DNA of 52,748 nucleotides from Entrophospora sp. SA101 (Eukaryota; Glomeromycota; Glomeromycetes; Entrophosporales; Entrophosporaceae). Under the pieces are notes generated by a model. It was not told where the DNA came from, searched no databases, and saw only the letters and a list, made by a program, of their open reading frames with translations. The stretch covers positions 69,872-122,619 of the forward strand of contig CAUDNR010004456.1 in the NCBI GenBank assembly GCA_958430865.1. The letters are read 5' to 3'. Within the stretch, counting starts at the first letter, position 1, and the number at the start of each line of letters is the position of its first letter. Of the stretch, positions 22,254-38,603 are shown piece after piece. A program made the position numbers and the translations under genes.

Positions 22254-24378
22254 ATGGATATAAATGAAGATATAGTATCGCAGTTGAAAAAAGAAGAAGC
22301 AATAAGAAAATTAATAGATTTGGTAGTGATGTAATTAATTTTGTTTAATTATATTTATGTTTGTATGCACACTAATTCAGAATCACTTTTTTTTTGTAAC
22401 TTTAGGTCAATGACACTAAGGATCTTCCATTATATATTAATTTAATTAAGCTTGACGGGGTAAAAAAAACACGTAGAAACTTCTTAGAACAAATTTTCAA
22501 CCCTATACTTAAAGCTAGGACACTTGGTTCAATTATTGATGAAATTCATATATCCATTGACAAGTTATACCGTCTTGATATTTTCAATAATTTTGATGTA
22601 TTACTTGATACAAGTAACGACCCATTAGCACAGAAAGATGCAATTGATGTTTTATTGTCGGTAAAGGAAAATAAGAGATTTTTTATAAAAACTGGCACAG
22701 AAATTGGAAATGATTCTGGAAGTGCGGTAAAACCTTTTTTTTCTTTTTTTCCGATGACATGATCAAATTTTCTTATTGTAGTGATGAGATATTCATAAAA
22801 TTTTAGCATATGATTAAGGAAGCTTTTACTTTTATAAATTTTGTAGAATTTGTCATTGACTGTACGTAATCTTTTTGGTGGCGCCGAAACATTGGAAGCA
22901 TATATGGCAACTAGTACTCAAACTTCACATATATTCCAAGTGAGAACCTTATATATATATATATATATAATAAACGTAATATTTGTATCATATAATTTTT
23001 GTTCACATATTATTTAGTTTTGTTTAGCAACACCGATCAATGGAAATCCAGATTCCAAAATCGACATTTCGGCGTTTAGAATGACAAAAAGTAATCAATC
23101 ATACAGTTCTCATGATGAAATCTTAAAAGGTTCTGCCTTAAGATGGAGAGTAGGTTTATCATAATTCTTCAATTTTTTTAAATATAATAACTTATGTATA
23201 TTGCTTTGACAACAATAATAATATCTGTCCTTTTAAAATTTAGGGAATATCAAAATTAGGATTTCATGAGTTAAATTATGGTTTTATTTGGAGACAAATT
23301 TGCAATATTAATAATGATGCAACACTAAGGTATTTGATTTATTATTAAGATCTTTTGCACATTTACTCTAATCAAATTAATTGCTTTAATATTTATAGTA
23401 TACGCGAATCTGCAGGTCATTCACTAAAATCGTCCATAAGTCATACTTTTATTTATGATAGTCGTGATGATATAATGCTACCATCTACTGGCTATTACTT
23501 AAAATTATTTCAGGTATTTTTACGTTAACTTATAAAATAAAATACAAAGTTGCTTGATAATCTCACGCACACACACACATATATAATATAGGAAGTTGCT
23601 GGATTTGGGGGAGATGTAAACTTTATTAAAAATGAAATAGAAAATCAAATTAATTATCCACTTGGGAAAGGCTTTGTATGGTTTATATGACAATTTTCTT
23701 TGTTATATAATAAATATAATAATAAATTTTTTTTTTGATAAAATCTCAGATTTTTAGTGCTTCATTAAGAAATGGAATTTTATACCCATTAAAAGACAAA
23801 TCAAAGATCAGTGATAGATTTTTCCTTGGAGGTGCTCAATCTGTAAGAGGATTTAGTTTAAATGGTCTTGGTCCAAGAGAAGATAAAAGTACGAAATAAT
23901 TAATTTATAAAGAGTTAGATTAATATTGATTATTTAGATTGATAGGTCGATTGATTGACAAACTGACTTTATTTTATAAAATATTCCAGAGGATTCTTTA
24001 GGTGGTGATATTTATTTAGCGGGCGGGGTTAGTTTATTCACTCCATTACCAAAGTTAAGGAAGTATCCTGTTAAAGGTCATTTATTCGTAAATGGAGGAA
24101 GTTTAATAGAATTTGATCCTCGTAAGTATATGCTTGTATCTTATTAGTATAAAAAGATATTTATTTATGTTATATGTATAAAAAACTTTTTTTTAGGTAG
24201 AAATTTTCTCAACAATTTCAATAATCTGACAAAAACACCTAGCATATCTGGTGGCATAGGTATTGCATACAGAAATAGCATTTTAAGATTTGAAATAAAT
24301 TTTTGTTTGCCGTTAATTGCAACAACCTCTGATAAATTAAAAAGGTTTCAGTTAGGTTTAGGAATAAATTTCTGGTGA
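22254..24378 (+). CDS. SAM50: SAM50, mitochondrial outer-membrane beta-barrel assembly protein
   Basis: SAM50 (Tob55, Omp85 family) folds beta-barrel proteins into the mitochondrial outer membrane. Ten exons fit in frame: 22254-22322, 22406-22726, 22847-22939, 23018-23149, 23244-23329, 23399-23513, 23592-23675, 23750-23888, 23990-24121 and 24197-24378, giving 450 aa, close to the usual 450-480. Residues 24-130 form the single POTRA-type region. The rest is an Omp85 barrel with the conserved loop-6 motif SVRGFS (R333-G334-F335), GGDIYLAGG, and a C-terminal strand ending RFQLGLGINFW that fits the beta-signal. The 5' half is duplicated at 9270-10315. Confidence 0.92.
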
Positions 24379-24842
24379 AAGATAGAAAATAATTAACTAT
24401 TATTTATTATTCTGTAATAAAGTACAATTACACTTTTTATGGAATCTTTTTTCATTGTTTTCAATAACCTTGTTGGGCAATTGATTTTGTCAGTACTTGA
24501 AATAGTTTAGCAAAATATTATTTGTAAAATATGGAAAAAATAAAATAAAGGCAGTAATTATAGATCCATGAATGATATTGTATAAGTTTTTGATTTTTAG
24601 TTGCGTTGATTCCTTTTAAATATGCGATTTTATGCTGTACTATCATTGCCTAGAACTCAAACCATCTAAAGTTCTTTGCAAATTTGGGTCCATACTTTCC
24701 GTATGTGAAATGAAGTTGCCCATTTTTCAATGTTTTAAGTGAAAGTTGTTATTAATAAAACACAAACATCAGATAATTTTTTAAAAATAAGTAGTTCGGT
24801 AAAAGCTGTAACCCAAGATGTGTACGCACCAAGATATATCTA

Positions 24843-25210
24843 ATGTTTGAAGAAATTATAAATGATACAACAACTATTAAACGGCGAGCAAAAATAATTG
24901 TATATGACCAAAACCTGCAAGTATACAATATTGTGGGCCATATCACATATGGTTGGCTCGGTCTAAAGACCTCCTATTGCTGCGCCATGCCCTCAAATTT
25001 CAAAAATGGCGATTTCGTGATTTGTTCAAAAATGCTGATTTCTTGCCATCAATTTCGCCAAGGTTTTTTAATTCTCTTAACCCAAAGGATGCATTTTCTG
25101 ATGTTGAGTACATTAAATTGATAGATAGATGTTTAAGCATTAAAGATAATATAAATTTGAGTTTTGAATACTGGTCATTGCTTGTATATTACAGTCAGTG
25201 CTTGATATAA
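24843..25210 (+). pseudogene. Unidentified coding-like relic
   Basis: Two overlapping frames on the plus strand look partly coding. One starts MFEEIINDTTTIKRRAKIIV; a shifted one continues as LKFQKWRFRDLF, then PRFFNSLNPKDAFSDVEY, and ends at 25210. Reading them together needs a frameshift near 24990. I do not recognise the protein. It may be a decayed transposon ORF or chance. Confidence 0.2.
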
Positions 25211-26400
25211 GGAAGAATTGATTTTTGGCAAAAAAACTTCACTATAATTAATATGCACACACATATATGTCAATCCGGGGCAAAAATGTGTAAAAACTGA
25301 CGAATTGAAATACCAAAATATCAACATACAAAAAAAAATAGTGTGACTTTAAGAACTACTCAAAATTTGACCATCCATCATCATTAAGTCCTGGAAAATA
25401 ACTTGCAAGAGAGTTGAAGTAATTACCTTCTTTATATCGTATGCTATATATAAAAAAACCTTTTTAAAATATACTATAATGTAAGTGAACATTTTACATA
25501 CAGTATATAAATAACAATTTAATAATAAGGCATATGGTTGGTTATTCAGTTATTTCTTGATATTACAGTAATGTCTAGGACTTTTTTTTTCCTTAAAAAA
25601 TAAAAGCACAATTCTGACATATACAGTGTCAGTATATAGATCACAGAAAACTTAAACTTTCACTCCTAATAATACCTACCAAAACCCACTTGATCGACTT
25701 GTTCGAATTTTACCAAAGCAAAAGAAAAAAATAAAGCAATATATCAATGCAAAAAAAATATATGTCTCGTAAATTTGTCACGTTTGATAAAACAATCGAT
25801 CTTATTCTGTATTCTATGTTAAAGTTGAGATTTATTATCACCCAATACCCGCATTAAAATATTCAGGAACAATCTCTTTATTGTCTTTATTTACTTTGTT
25901 TAAAGCGCTTTGATAAAAGCGACAAATGTAATTAGTGCCACGGTAAAAGGTAACAATCATGGAGCTTTGGTAAAAAGCCATGTTTACTTGTTTTAGTGAG
26001 CAAGCAAAGGTTTGGATTAACTAGTGGGTGTTAATGAAGTATTGTCCAAAGGTTAACCAGAAATGCTGGTGGTATTATTGTAATTGTAAATGTAAGGCTG
26101 TTAAGCAAGCTACTCAAGCTGTTTTATAAATAAACTAAAGCAAGTTTGCAATCGGTTGGCAATAAATTGATCACAGGTGAATAAAAGGAACTTTATAGAA
26201 GCTTCTGAGTTTTGTAAAAGGGCATCTTTATTTATTTACAGTTATCTGATACCATTAAATGTGCTCAGGATTCATCTAGGTGCAGGAAAGAGGCAGTAAT
26301 CGAGAACCAAAGTAAATTTGTACACTAGTTAATCAACAAGCACCAAATTATTGTGAGTTATCTGCAACCAACCGACAAGAACAGCCCAAAAGTTAAGCCA

Positions 26401-26542
26401 TACATATGTAAACTCGATAAGCCAAAACTTTCATCCCTTTTTCTTAATATTTAAGCAATTTAATTCGATAAGTCGGTTTACTTGATAAGTTGGTCATATG
26501 AGCTCACCCCAACATGACTGACTTGTCGAGTTTACATATGTA
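26401..26542. mobile_element. Small element with 19-bp terminal inverted repeats
   Basis: TACATATGTAAACTCGATA at 26401-26419 faces its near-perfect reverse complement at 26524-26542 (18 of 19 positions). The 142-bp interior has no ORF and contains further copies of a CGATAAG-type motif. This is the form of a MITE-type non-autonomous DNA transposon. No clear target-site duplication was found. Confidence 0.6.
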
Positions 26543-26749
26543 ATTAACCATAATGATACTAACAAGAATCAAACAAAACTGTGAAAAGTTTATTATTTCA
26601 AAATAATAAGGATAAATAAAAAGCTAAATAAAAAAATTTATAGAGATTAAATTAGTCATTCATCAATTCTTTCTTCTGCTATTGGTACTAGAATCTAATG
26701 TTTATTAATTAATTAATTAATATTGTTAGTAATGGATAGTAATTTTCGA

Positions 26750-28295
26750 TTAATAATTACAATCAAGATTATTTAACAAACTATTACTTGTATAACTTTT
26801 AGATTTAGCAATCTCTTCATCTAATATTCTGCTTGTATGATATGCATCTGGATGTGATTTGTATGCTCGTTGTGAATCACTACCACTACCACTAGTAGTA
26901 TTATTACTATTATATTTATAAATTTTGTTATGTTTATTTCTAGCAAAAACATAAAGCTCTCTACAAGTTGGTCTTTTTGATGGATTCACATCCCAGCACC
27001 TCTGCATCATTTGCACATAATCTTTAGGCATTCCTGGTAATATTGGTGGTCGTAAACCTTTTTCACATATATTAAAAATCAAATGATGATTATGAGCTCT
27101 ATCATCAAATGGTGGATGACCTGCAAATATTTCCCACATTAACATTCCAACACTATAGATATCTGTTTCTTTTGTGTTATTTTCGCCTCTAAGTAGCTCG
27201 GGTGCAACATATGGTACAATTCCATAGACTTTATTTGATGACTTTTCATCAACTGGTCCACATGATCTCAAATCTGTAATATAACAACCACCTCCTTCCA
27301 CAAGTATATTACCACTATGTAAATCACAATGGATTAAATCTTTTTGATGTATATCATCTAATGCATCACATAAATAATAAAAGATTGTAATTCTGTCTTT
27401 TAATTTTAAATTTAAATGATTGTTTTGTAAATAATCCCTTAAATTTCCTCCTGAAATATAATTTAAAATAATTGCATAATTTCCATTATCAGGAAATTTA
27501 GTTATACCATAGCAAGGATTAATCATTGTTGATTTAATTTTACAATAATTCAATGCCTGAAAATAAATAAAATCAATTAGTATTATGTAATACAGTATTA
27601 TTTATTTTGTTTTAATGACAACTACCAACTTCATCAAGAAAGCCTTTTCCTGAATTACTCAAATCATTTAAACTTTTTAATACTACTGGTTGCTTTCCAA
27701 AATAACTAAATTTCTTTTTATTTTCATCATAATCAACAATAGTTCCTCTTGTCCATGTAGCAGTAAAAATTGAACTAAATTCACCTTCAGTTAACTTTGT
27801 TATATTATCAAATTGCTCAAAAGGTATCCATTCTAAAATATAGTCTGGCAGTGATGATTTCATTTGACATTGTTGAATAAAATGATCAATTATGTTGTTT
27901 CCAGATGTCCAAATAGTGAAAAGACTCTGTAAATGTAAACTAATACAACTTTCACAGAATCTATCAGAGTATTTTGTCAAGTTGCATTTGTTACATTCAT
28001 CTGGTTGGTCCCATTTATCTCTTACATTATGTAATCCAAACTGATTGATAAAATTTTCCTTACAATATTCTTTTTCATTTTTAGAAAGCTCCTTGTCTTT
28101 TTTGACTAATGAAAAAAAATAATGTCTTGCACTTTTTCTGTCAGAATTAAATGCATTATCAAGTATTTCACTATAAATTCCTAATACAAATTCCTTCCTT
28201 TCTGATGATAATGATGATAATAGGTTAGCATGTGACATTATATAAATATAAAATTCGACTTGGTGTTTTAATGAACGTGGAGATTTTTTGAACAT
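26750..28295 (-). CDS. Protein kinase of the expanded Glomeromycotina TKL-like family
   Basis: Two exons (28295-27630 and 27556-26750, 73-bp intron) encode 490 aa; a second ATG at 28238 would give 471 aa and may be the real start. The N-terminal part has CNKC (101-104) and CESC (114-117), a zinc-ribbon-like pair. The kinase domain runs from about 165 to 430: loop LTEGEFSSIF (168-177), VVLK (Lys207), HCDLHSGN (Asp300, Asn305) in place of HRDxxxxN, and ITDLRS, where DLR (Asp317) replaces DFG. It continues with YVAPE (338-342), DIYSVGMLMWEI and a RPTC subdomain XI. Catalytic Lys, Asp and Asn are kept, so activity is plausible; substrates are unknown. A Ser/Asn-rich tail follows. Diverges from AlaRS. 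Confidence 0.9.
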
Positions 28296-29277
28296 TCAGG
28301 GTTGAGATTCGTACTCGTATGTATGTATGAGCAAATTGTACAAAGTACAGTTGTACAGCGAAATTCCACAACCATGATTACATTAATTTCCTTTTAACAT
28401 AACAGTCACATGTCACTATTCAATTATTTTTGATGATCTGCAAGTGTCCCTACATTTTTGATCAGAAAGTGTATCAAGAGTTAGGAATTAAGATTATAAT
28501 TTATAATAGAAGTTTTTATTTTTTTAATGAAATAAAATTCTTGATCCATGTCTTATTTATAATAATTTCAACTACATAAAGCTTCTCTGTCTGCTTTTTT
28601 GTTTTTTTTGTTCTAATTGTCTATTAAAAAGAAAGTATTCTTTATTCTCCTGTCACTTAATAAAGTGAACAATTTTTTACTTTCCTGTTACAAAATAATT
28701 ATCATCTCTTACTAATAATAAATTTGATTCTTTATACTCTTTATCATCATTTACTAAATATAAAAATTTAATTCTTTATATTATATCTCTTCAAAAAATC
28801 AATTCTTTCGACAAAGGAAAAATCAAACGTCGATCACACTATTTCATTGGGTACTGATCACGTAAAAGTCACGGGTGTGGTAGTTTTATATAGATGGGAA
28901 TGAGTAAAGACCGTACTGTGCGAGCGGAGAGGGTATCCATTTATCTCTAATCCTGAGCTTGGGAATGAATAGGAACGTACGCTTAGAGGAGGTTGACTGT
29001 ATATAAAAAGTGGATTCACCGATTATCCGGATAATCGGTCAGTCAATAATAATAATAATAAAATTCAACACGATCTAACTTTTTAAATTCACATTTATTA
29101 ATGTTTTTTAACATTAATTATGTGGATGGATTGATTAAACTTGCGGTTTGGTGCAAATTAAAAATTTTTCATGATTAGAATTATATCACACACGTAAAAA
29201 ACCTGATTATTAGCTTCATGATCACGTTACGTAACAAGATATATATATATGGATAAAAGAAATTGATAAAATTGATA
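28296..29277. other. Divergent intergenic region between kinase and AlaRS genes
   Basis: No ORF seen. The right third (about 28850-29060) is much less AT-rich than its surroundings and contains a TATAAA at 29001-29007 and a perfect palindrome at 29018-29039. It should include the upstream signals of both genes. I tried to fold tRNA or 5S RNA in the GC-richer part without success. Confidence 0.5.
29018..29039. promoter_or_regulatory. Perfect 22-bp palindrome upstream of AlaRS
   Basis: ACCGATTATCC joined to its exact reverse complement, with no spacer, 239 bp before the first ATG of AlaRS and about 12 bp after a TATATAAA. A symmetric site of this size could bind a dimeric factor or form a cruciform. 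No function is known to me. Confidence 0.5.
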
Positions 29278-33473
<4,196 letters not shown>

Positions 33474-34287
33474 TAATTTAAAATCTTTATAATAAATGCA
33501 TTAAAACTATATAGCAAAAAAATTATAAATATTAATAGGAAAGTTTGTTATTGATGTTATTAGTGTTACAACTGGGTTGTTAACAAATTAACGTTATTAT
33601 TGGGCTGTTCTCCCCCCTCTAGATTTTTTGAAAGGGTAATATTATATACAGAAAGGTTCTTTTTATGAAATATACAGAACCTATGTGACAAATAAGGATT
33701 AATTCTTAGAGTTGGTAAACACTGTGTAATTCCTGCCACCCCCAGCCCACAAATTTAATCATCACGTCTGTGATAAATGTCACATTGGTTTTACAAAAAT
33801 TTTGAGCTACAATTTAGTTTCCTTTTTTATAGAATGAATTGCTATTTTTGGAGGGTTCTGTATATTTCATAAAAAGAACCTTTCTGTATATAATATTTTC
33901 CATAATAATATATATAAGCATAGTTAAAAATCCTTTTATGGATAGATCTGCGTTACACACATTTAATAGACTTTTCAAAAAAAGATCTACAATTTATATG
34001 TAAAGAGTATTGTAAAATCGAAAAAGTACCACTTAGAAAAGTGGCGCTGCACACACTAACCAACACCATTTCAAACTTTGCAAAATAATTCTATTTTTAT
34101 TTTTACTTTAAGATCAAGTTTGAGCTTACTCAGATCAAGTTTGAATTTTAACTTTTATTAGTACCAAAGTTTACCATAAATTTCATTTATTTCGGTCATA
34201 ACATCCAAATTTGTTGATGATCTACATGCTCAAATGCGCGTCAAAAAATCAAAATAAGTCTCACTTTTTATTTCATTATTAATAAAA
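33474..34287. other. Intergenic region holding one inverted-repeat element
   Basis: No gene. A 260-bp element with perfect 44-bp terminal inverted repeats lies at 33638-33897. Apart from that I see only AT-rich spacer up to the ATG at 34288. Confidence 0.6.
33638..33897. mobile_element. 260-bp element with perfect 44-bp terminal inverted repeats
   Basis: 33638-33681 and 33854-33897 are exact reverse complements (outer end AATATTATATACAGAAAGG). The interior is non-coding and includes a GC-rich patch (CTGCCACCCCCAGCCCAC). Perfect 44-bp ends imply recent mobility or conversion between the ends. It fits a MITE. I found no convincing target-site duplication; a TA or short AT duplication cannot be excluded in this composition. 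Confidence 0.7.
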
Positions 34288-37200
34288 ATGAACAAAAGTA
34301 CAAAAAGAAATTTTGGTCCTTGCATAGTATGTGGCAATCAAGAACCTAATAAAACTTATAGAAAGATTAATGCACAAAATATTTTAAAAATAAGTCAAAG
34401 TCCTAATATTGAAAATATAAATTTTCAAGTTGATGACCAATTGTGTCAAAAGCATCACAATGAATTAATTAATTATGATCGTAATAATAACCCCAAAATT
34501 GGACAAAAGCAAAAAAGTAATAAAGATAAAAGTTATCATCAAGGTGGAACATATCCAAAACGTGTTTGTTTGACCCAAGAAAAATATGAAAATTTAATTG
34601 AAAAAATAGATGAATTGCAAGAGCATACAAATAAATTAGAAATTGAATTAGAACAAGCATTAAGTTATATAATAATATATTATTAACAAATTATTTATAA
34701 TTATTATTATTGCTAATTATTTTTTTTATTATTAGAAAAAGAAAATTTTGCAGAACTCTTTAATGATAAAATTAAACGTCTTACATCTGTATTATATGCT
34801 TTGCAACATAAAAAACACCAAAAGCCCATTACTGATCCTGAAGATTTTGTTAATTATATTGAATCAGAAGATATGGAATTAAAAGGATTTTTTGAAATTA
34901 TATATCAATCAATCAACCCTGCTTCAAAAAATGAAGCTACAAAAAAACAAATAAAAACCAAAATTATGTTCATATGTTATCAACTAGCTGCAATTCGGAA
35001 TAAACAAGTTAGTGATATTAAATCATCTATAGGACTATTTATGTCAGGGTGTGGTACATCTGCAATTGGAATTGATTCACTTGCTGGGATAGGTTTGAGT
35101 TCCACCTATCAAACTGTTTTTAACAGAATGAACATTATAATAAAGAATCATAACCCATCAGTAGAAGCTTATGTTAAATTAAATGTAAATGTATATAAAG
35201 ATTAATAATACTTAAATATATATATTTTTATAATTTCCAATTAACTTTTTTTATATATTAGTGTCAAAATCTTTTGGTGTTAAACATTGATGACTACCAT
35301 AATCTACATCAATCAAGACTTCCAAGTACCACATCTATTTCTCAAATCTCACATATGGCAACACTACTCATTAATAAGATTGATGCTCCAACAATTCCAA
35401 TTAGTTCATCTAATATACATAACCCAAATGGTGTTGAAGCAGGCTTACTAAAAAATTTACTAAGAATGAATTTCAATAATATTGTTTGTGAAAGCTATAA
35501 TCAAAATAAAATGAAATGGATCTTTGTAACTGATATGATAGACTTAAATGAAGATGACTTAATTGATTCATTGATTGTTCATTCTTATGATGCTGATTTA
35601 ATAGAGACACATTCCAAACGTTCCTTTAAATTTACAAAGCTAATTGATTTCTTACCACAAAATTTAAAGAATGCTAGTGATTATTTAAAATGTCTGGATA
35701 TCTTTTTCAGGTTGAACTATTAGTTTTAAAAAAGAATTAATATTTTCATAGAATTAATATTTTATTTTTTATTTTTTATTTTTTTAGCTTTACTGAAATT
35801 CAAAATTATCTTGAGCATTCTATAATACCAGTTCCTGCAGATTTTCCAGGGCAGCTATATATTAGACGCTCCATCATACAAAAACTCAAGCTCAATGAAT
35901 TATCTCCAATACCAAGCATTGTCACTCATCTTGTGCCTTTTTTAGGTGCTTTACATGCTTCTCTTAATACTCGTGAAAGTTGCTTTTTGACATTTTGGAG
36001 TTTCTTCAATGAATTTTATAAGGCTGTATTTCAAAAAATAAAAAATTTGCCAGCTAAACCCAAGCCTTGGAAAATTAATATTTTGCTATATGTAGCTCAT
36101 GCATCATGGAGAATAGTCAGGAAGCATGTTATTAAACGTTTTGATAAAAATAAGGATTTGGCATACTGCACTTTTTTTGATTTATTAGATTCCTTAATAC
36201 CTTCTACTTTAGATCTTTATGTAGTGCTTTTTCGGGGTAATCATTTTGAAAAATATGTTGAGACAACATTCAAGCTGTGGACAATGATGTGTCGATTTCA
36301 AAGAAAGAATTATAACAAGATAATGCTTGCATTTTTATCCGATATTCAATATTGGATTAAAATTGGCCACCCCATCATTCAAATACTTAAAGCTCACCTC
36401 AATGCTTTTGATGAGTACCCTGTGGAGAACTTTCACAGTCTTGTCAGAAGGCATACCAGTGCAAAAGTCTTAGTTCCAGAATGGTTAAGGCGTGATGGGA
36501 TCTTTATTGATTATCAACGTCATGATAATGACTTCACACAAAATTTTAGAGTTAAAAAAACATATCCATATTCTAAACAGAATATTGATACAATGGTAAA
36601 AAGTGGTGCAATTTTTTTATTAAAACTTTTTGACAATTTTTCAAAAAATTCAGGCAAATTTGAAGTGAAAAGGGAAGGAAAAAAAATCAAAAAGCCTTAC
36701 TGGTATTTTTCAGGAATTTCTAAAGGATTTCCTGGAGGAGCACTTCCATTGGGACATCATTCAAATCAATCTCCAGAACCTAATCATTTCTGTGATGCAA
36801 GTGAATGTGAAAATCCTTTTCTAATTAGTGGAAGCGTTAAATTATGTGGTCATGCTTATCATGATGACTGCTGGAATAAATTAAATTGCATTTGTGTTTA
36901 TTGTCATAATTACCTTTCAGATTCAATTGATGAATTGTCTAAATCATATAATAAACGATTAGAAATGGACAATGACACTCAAGATGAACTTGAACTACCT
37001 AATGATGATTTATTAGAAGAAGAATCAAATAATGTTGATGCAGTCCCTGCTTATGAAGAGCTAAATCAAAAATTAAATAAAATGCTTATGGGTAAATATT
37101 CTAATATTATTATATCTATATATTAATTCTATATTGCATGATTGTTAAGTATATCAATATATTTAGATTTTAGTGAAAATAAGCTATAGAATTTGAATCA

Positions 37201-37938
37201 TATTGTTCTCTTACTGATCTAATAAGTCCTATAGAAAAATAATATAATAAAAATTAATAATACATGCAATTTTTCATTGGTTGATCTCACTTAATTTTTG
37301 TGATACAATAACAGCCAATGATAGGATTTTTATCTATGCTGATAATAATTACTTGATGAAATATCAAATGATTAAAATGGTGGTAATGATGGTGATTAAT
37401 ATGAAATAAACAAAACATTAGACTTTAGGAATGTATTAGAAATAAAAATTTGGCATTTTATAATAATAATAAACTTATCACTTATGTTAACATGTCTAAA
37501 TAGATCATGAAAACCTTTAAACTTTTGCTTCAAATATTAACCTATCAAAACTAAATTGATCAAGTTTTAAAATACAAGGAAGAATTAAGGCAATATATCA
37601 ATATATCAATGTAAAAAAAAACAAGTTATAAATTAAGCACTTATTACCAGAATTAGACGATGACGAAGATAATTTGGCTGAATCCTTTAATTTTGGTCAA
37701 ATTAAATTTTATTTCTATTTTTTTTATTATTTTTATTATTAATTAATCTATTCTTATTTTCATTATTTTTATTACCATAATATATTAATTTTGGTAAAAA
37801 TTTTATATAGATATTCTAAACCAAACAATCTTAAATGAAGAGAGATTTTTAGATGTTGATGTTGATCAATCCTTTGCTAATAATGTTCATCATGCAGATG
37901 ACAACAGTGCAAAATGGAATTTAAGTAGTTATTTGTAA
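34288..37938 (+). CDS. Transposase-like protein with N-terminal zinc motif and C-terminal RING-like site
   Basis: Not firmly recognised. Exons 34288-34663, 34736-35184, 35262-35710, 35788-37091 and 37811-37938 fit in frame (901 aa); an optional in-frame 45-nt acidic exon at 37651-37695 would give 916 aa. The N-terminus has CIVCGN and LCQKHHNEL, a zinc-finger-like CxxC...CxxH. A short coiled-coil stretch follows (residues about 95-130). The middle contains LNIDDYHNLH and, about 210 residues later, EYPVENFHSLVRRHT; acidic residues in this setting recall DDE-type transposase cores of the DUF6589/KDZ kind, but the triad is not proven. Near residues 760-797 lies CDASEC, CGHAYHDDCW and CICVYC, a RING-H2-like site. 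The frame is intact over 3.6 kb, so it is a recent element or a domesticated gene. Confidence 0.6.
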
Positions 37939-38603
37939 AAGAGTTTCTGACACCACATTATGCAAAACTCTAGACAATAAAAATGCTATATAATATTTTT
38001 CATTTTTTTAACAAATTTATGGCATAACCATTGATATGTCCAATGGCCAATTTGTCTAATGAGAGTGCCAACTCTGCTTTAATGGAGCGGTTTTATTTTA
38101 TTTTTAATAATGAAGTTCAATTTTTCTTTTTTTATAACTGTTGTGCGTTCTATGTGAATTTGCAATTCACGTACGTAAAATTCAAATTGGCCAATCAGAA
38201 TTTCATTTCATATCCAAACACCCCACCCCAAAATTTTAGTTTCAATTTCACATATGACATAACCATGAAATACTTGGTAATACAAATGTTCAATAAATGA
38301 ATGGTCTTTGACTCGACTTTTTAAGTGTTCTTTTTCGCTTTCGCCTTCACAGCCATTTTCGCCTAAATTTAAAATGTTGAGTTAAAGAAATTATTGAATA
38401 ATAAGATAAAACTCACCTGAAAGAAAATTACATATCAAATTTATTCGAGTTTTTTTGTGAAACCGTTCACTCAATAAATAGTATTATAAACACAAAAATA
38501 TTCTATATAAAAATTAAAGGAAAAATCTCACTGTAAAAAAAAAGAGCAAAGGCTGCAAGGATTATTAAAAGAACTATTTTATAAAAACTTTTGGCTCCCA
38601 AAA
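37939..38603. other. Intergenic spacer
   Basis: AT-rich spacer between the transposase-like gene and the fatty-acid hydroxylase. A frame at 38031-38300 is spurious: its composition is non-coding. Nothing else seen. Confidence 0.5.

Larger units (their letters stand above)
18098..23301. repeat. Inner inverted-repeat arm (right), 5.2 kb
   Basis: Partner of 9270-14471. Here the sequence continues uninterrupted through whole genes on both sides (ANP32 start on the left, rest of SAM50 on the right), so this is the parental arrangement and the left arm is the derivative. Confidence 0.95.
24379..26749. other. Intergenic region, no recognised gene
   Basis: About 2.4 kb without a supported gene between the convergent SAM50 and kinase genes. 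It holds a weak coding-like relic (24843-25210) and one inverted-repeat element (26401-26542). Sequence around 25680-25760 (AAAGCAATATATCAATGCAAAA) resembles a block at 37590-37615, suggesting a dispersed repeat. Confidence 0.5.

Noticed and set aside
28850..29000. Possible 5S rRNA or tRNA in the GC-richer island
   Set aside because: No internal A/B boxes, cloverleaf or 5S-like motifs could be placed.
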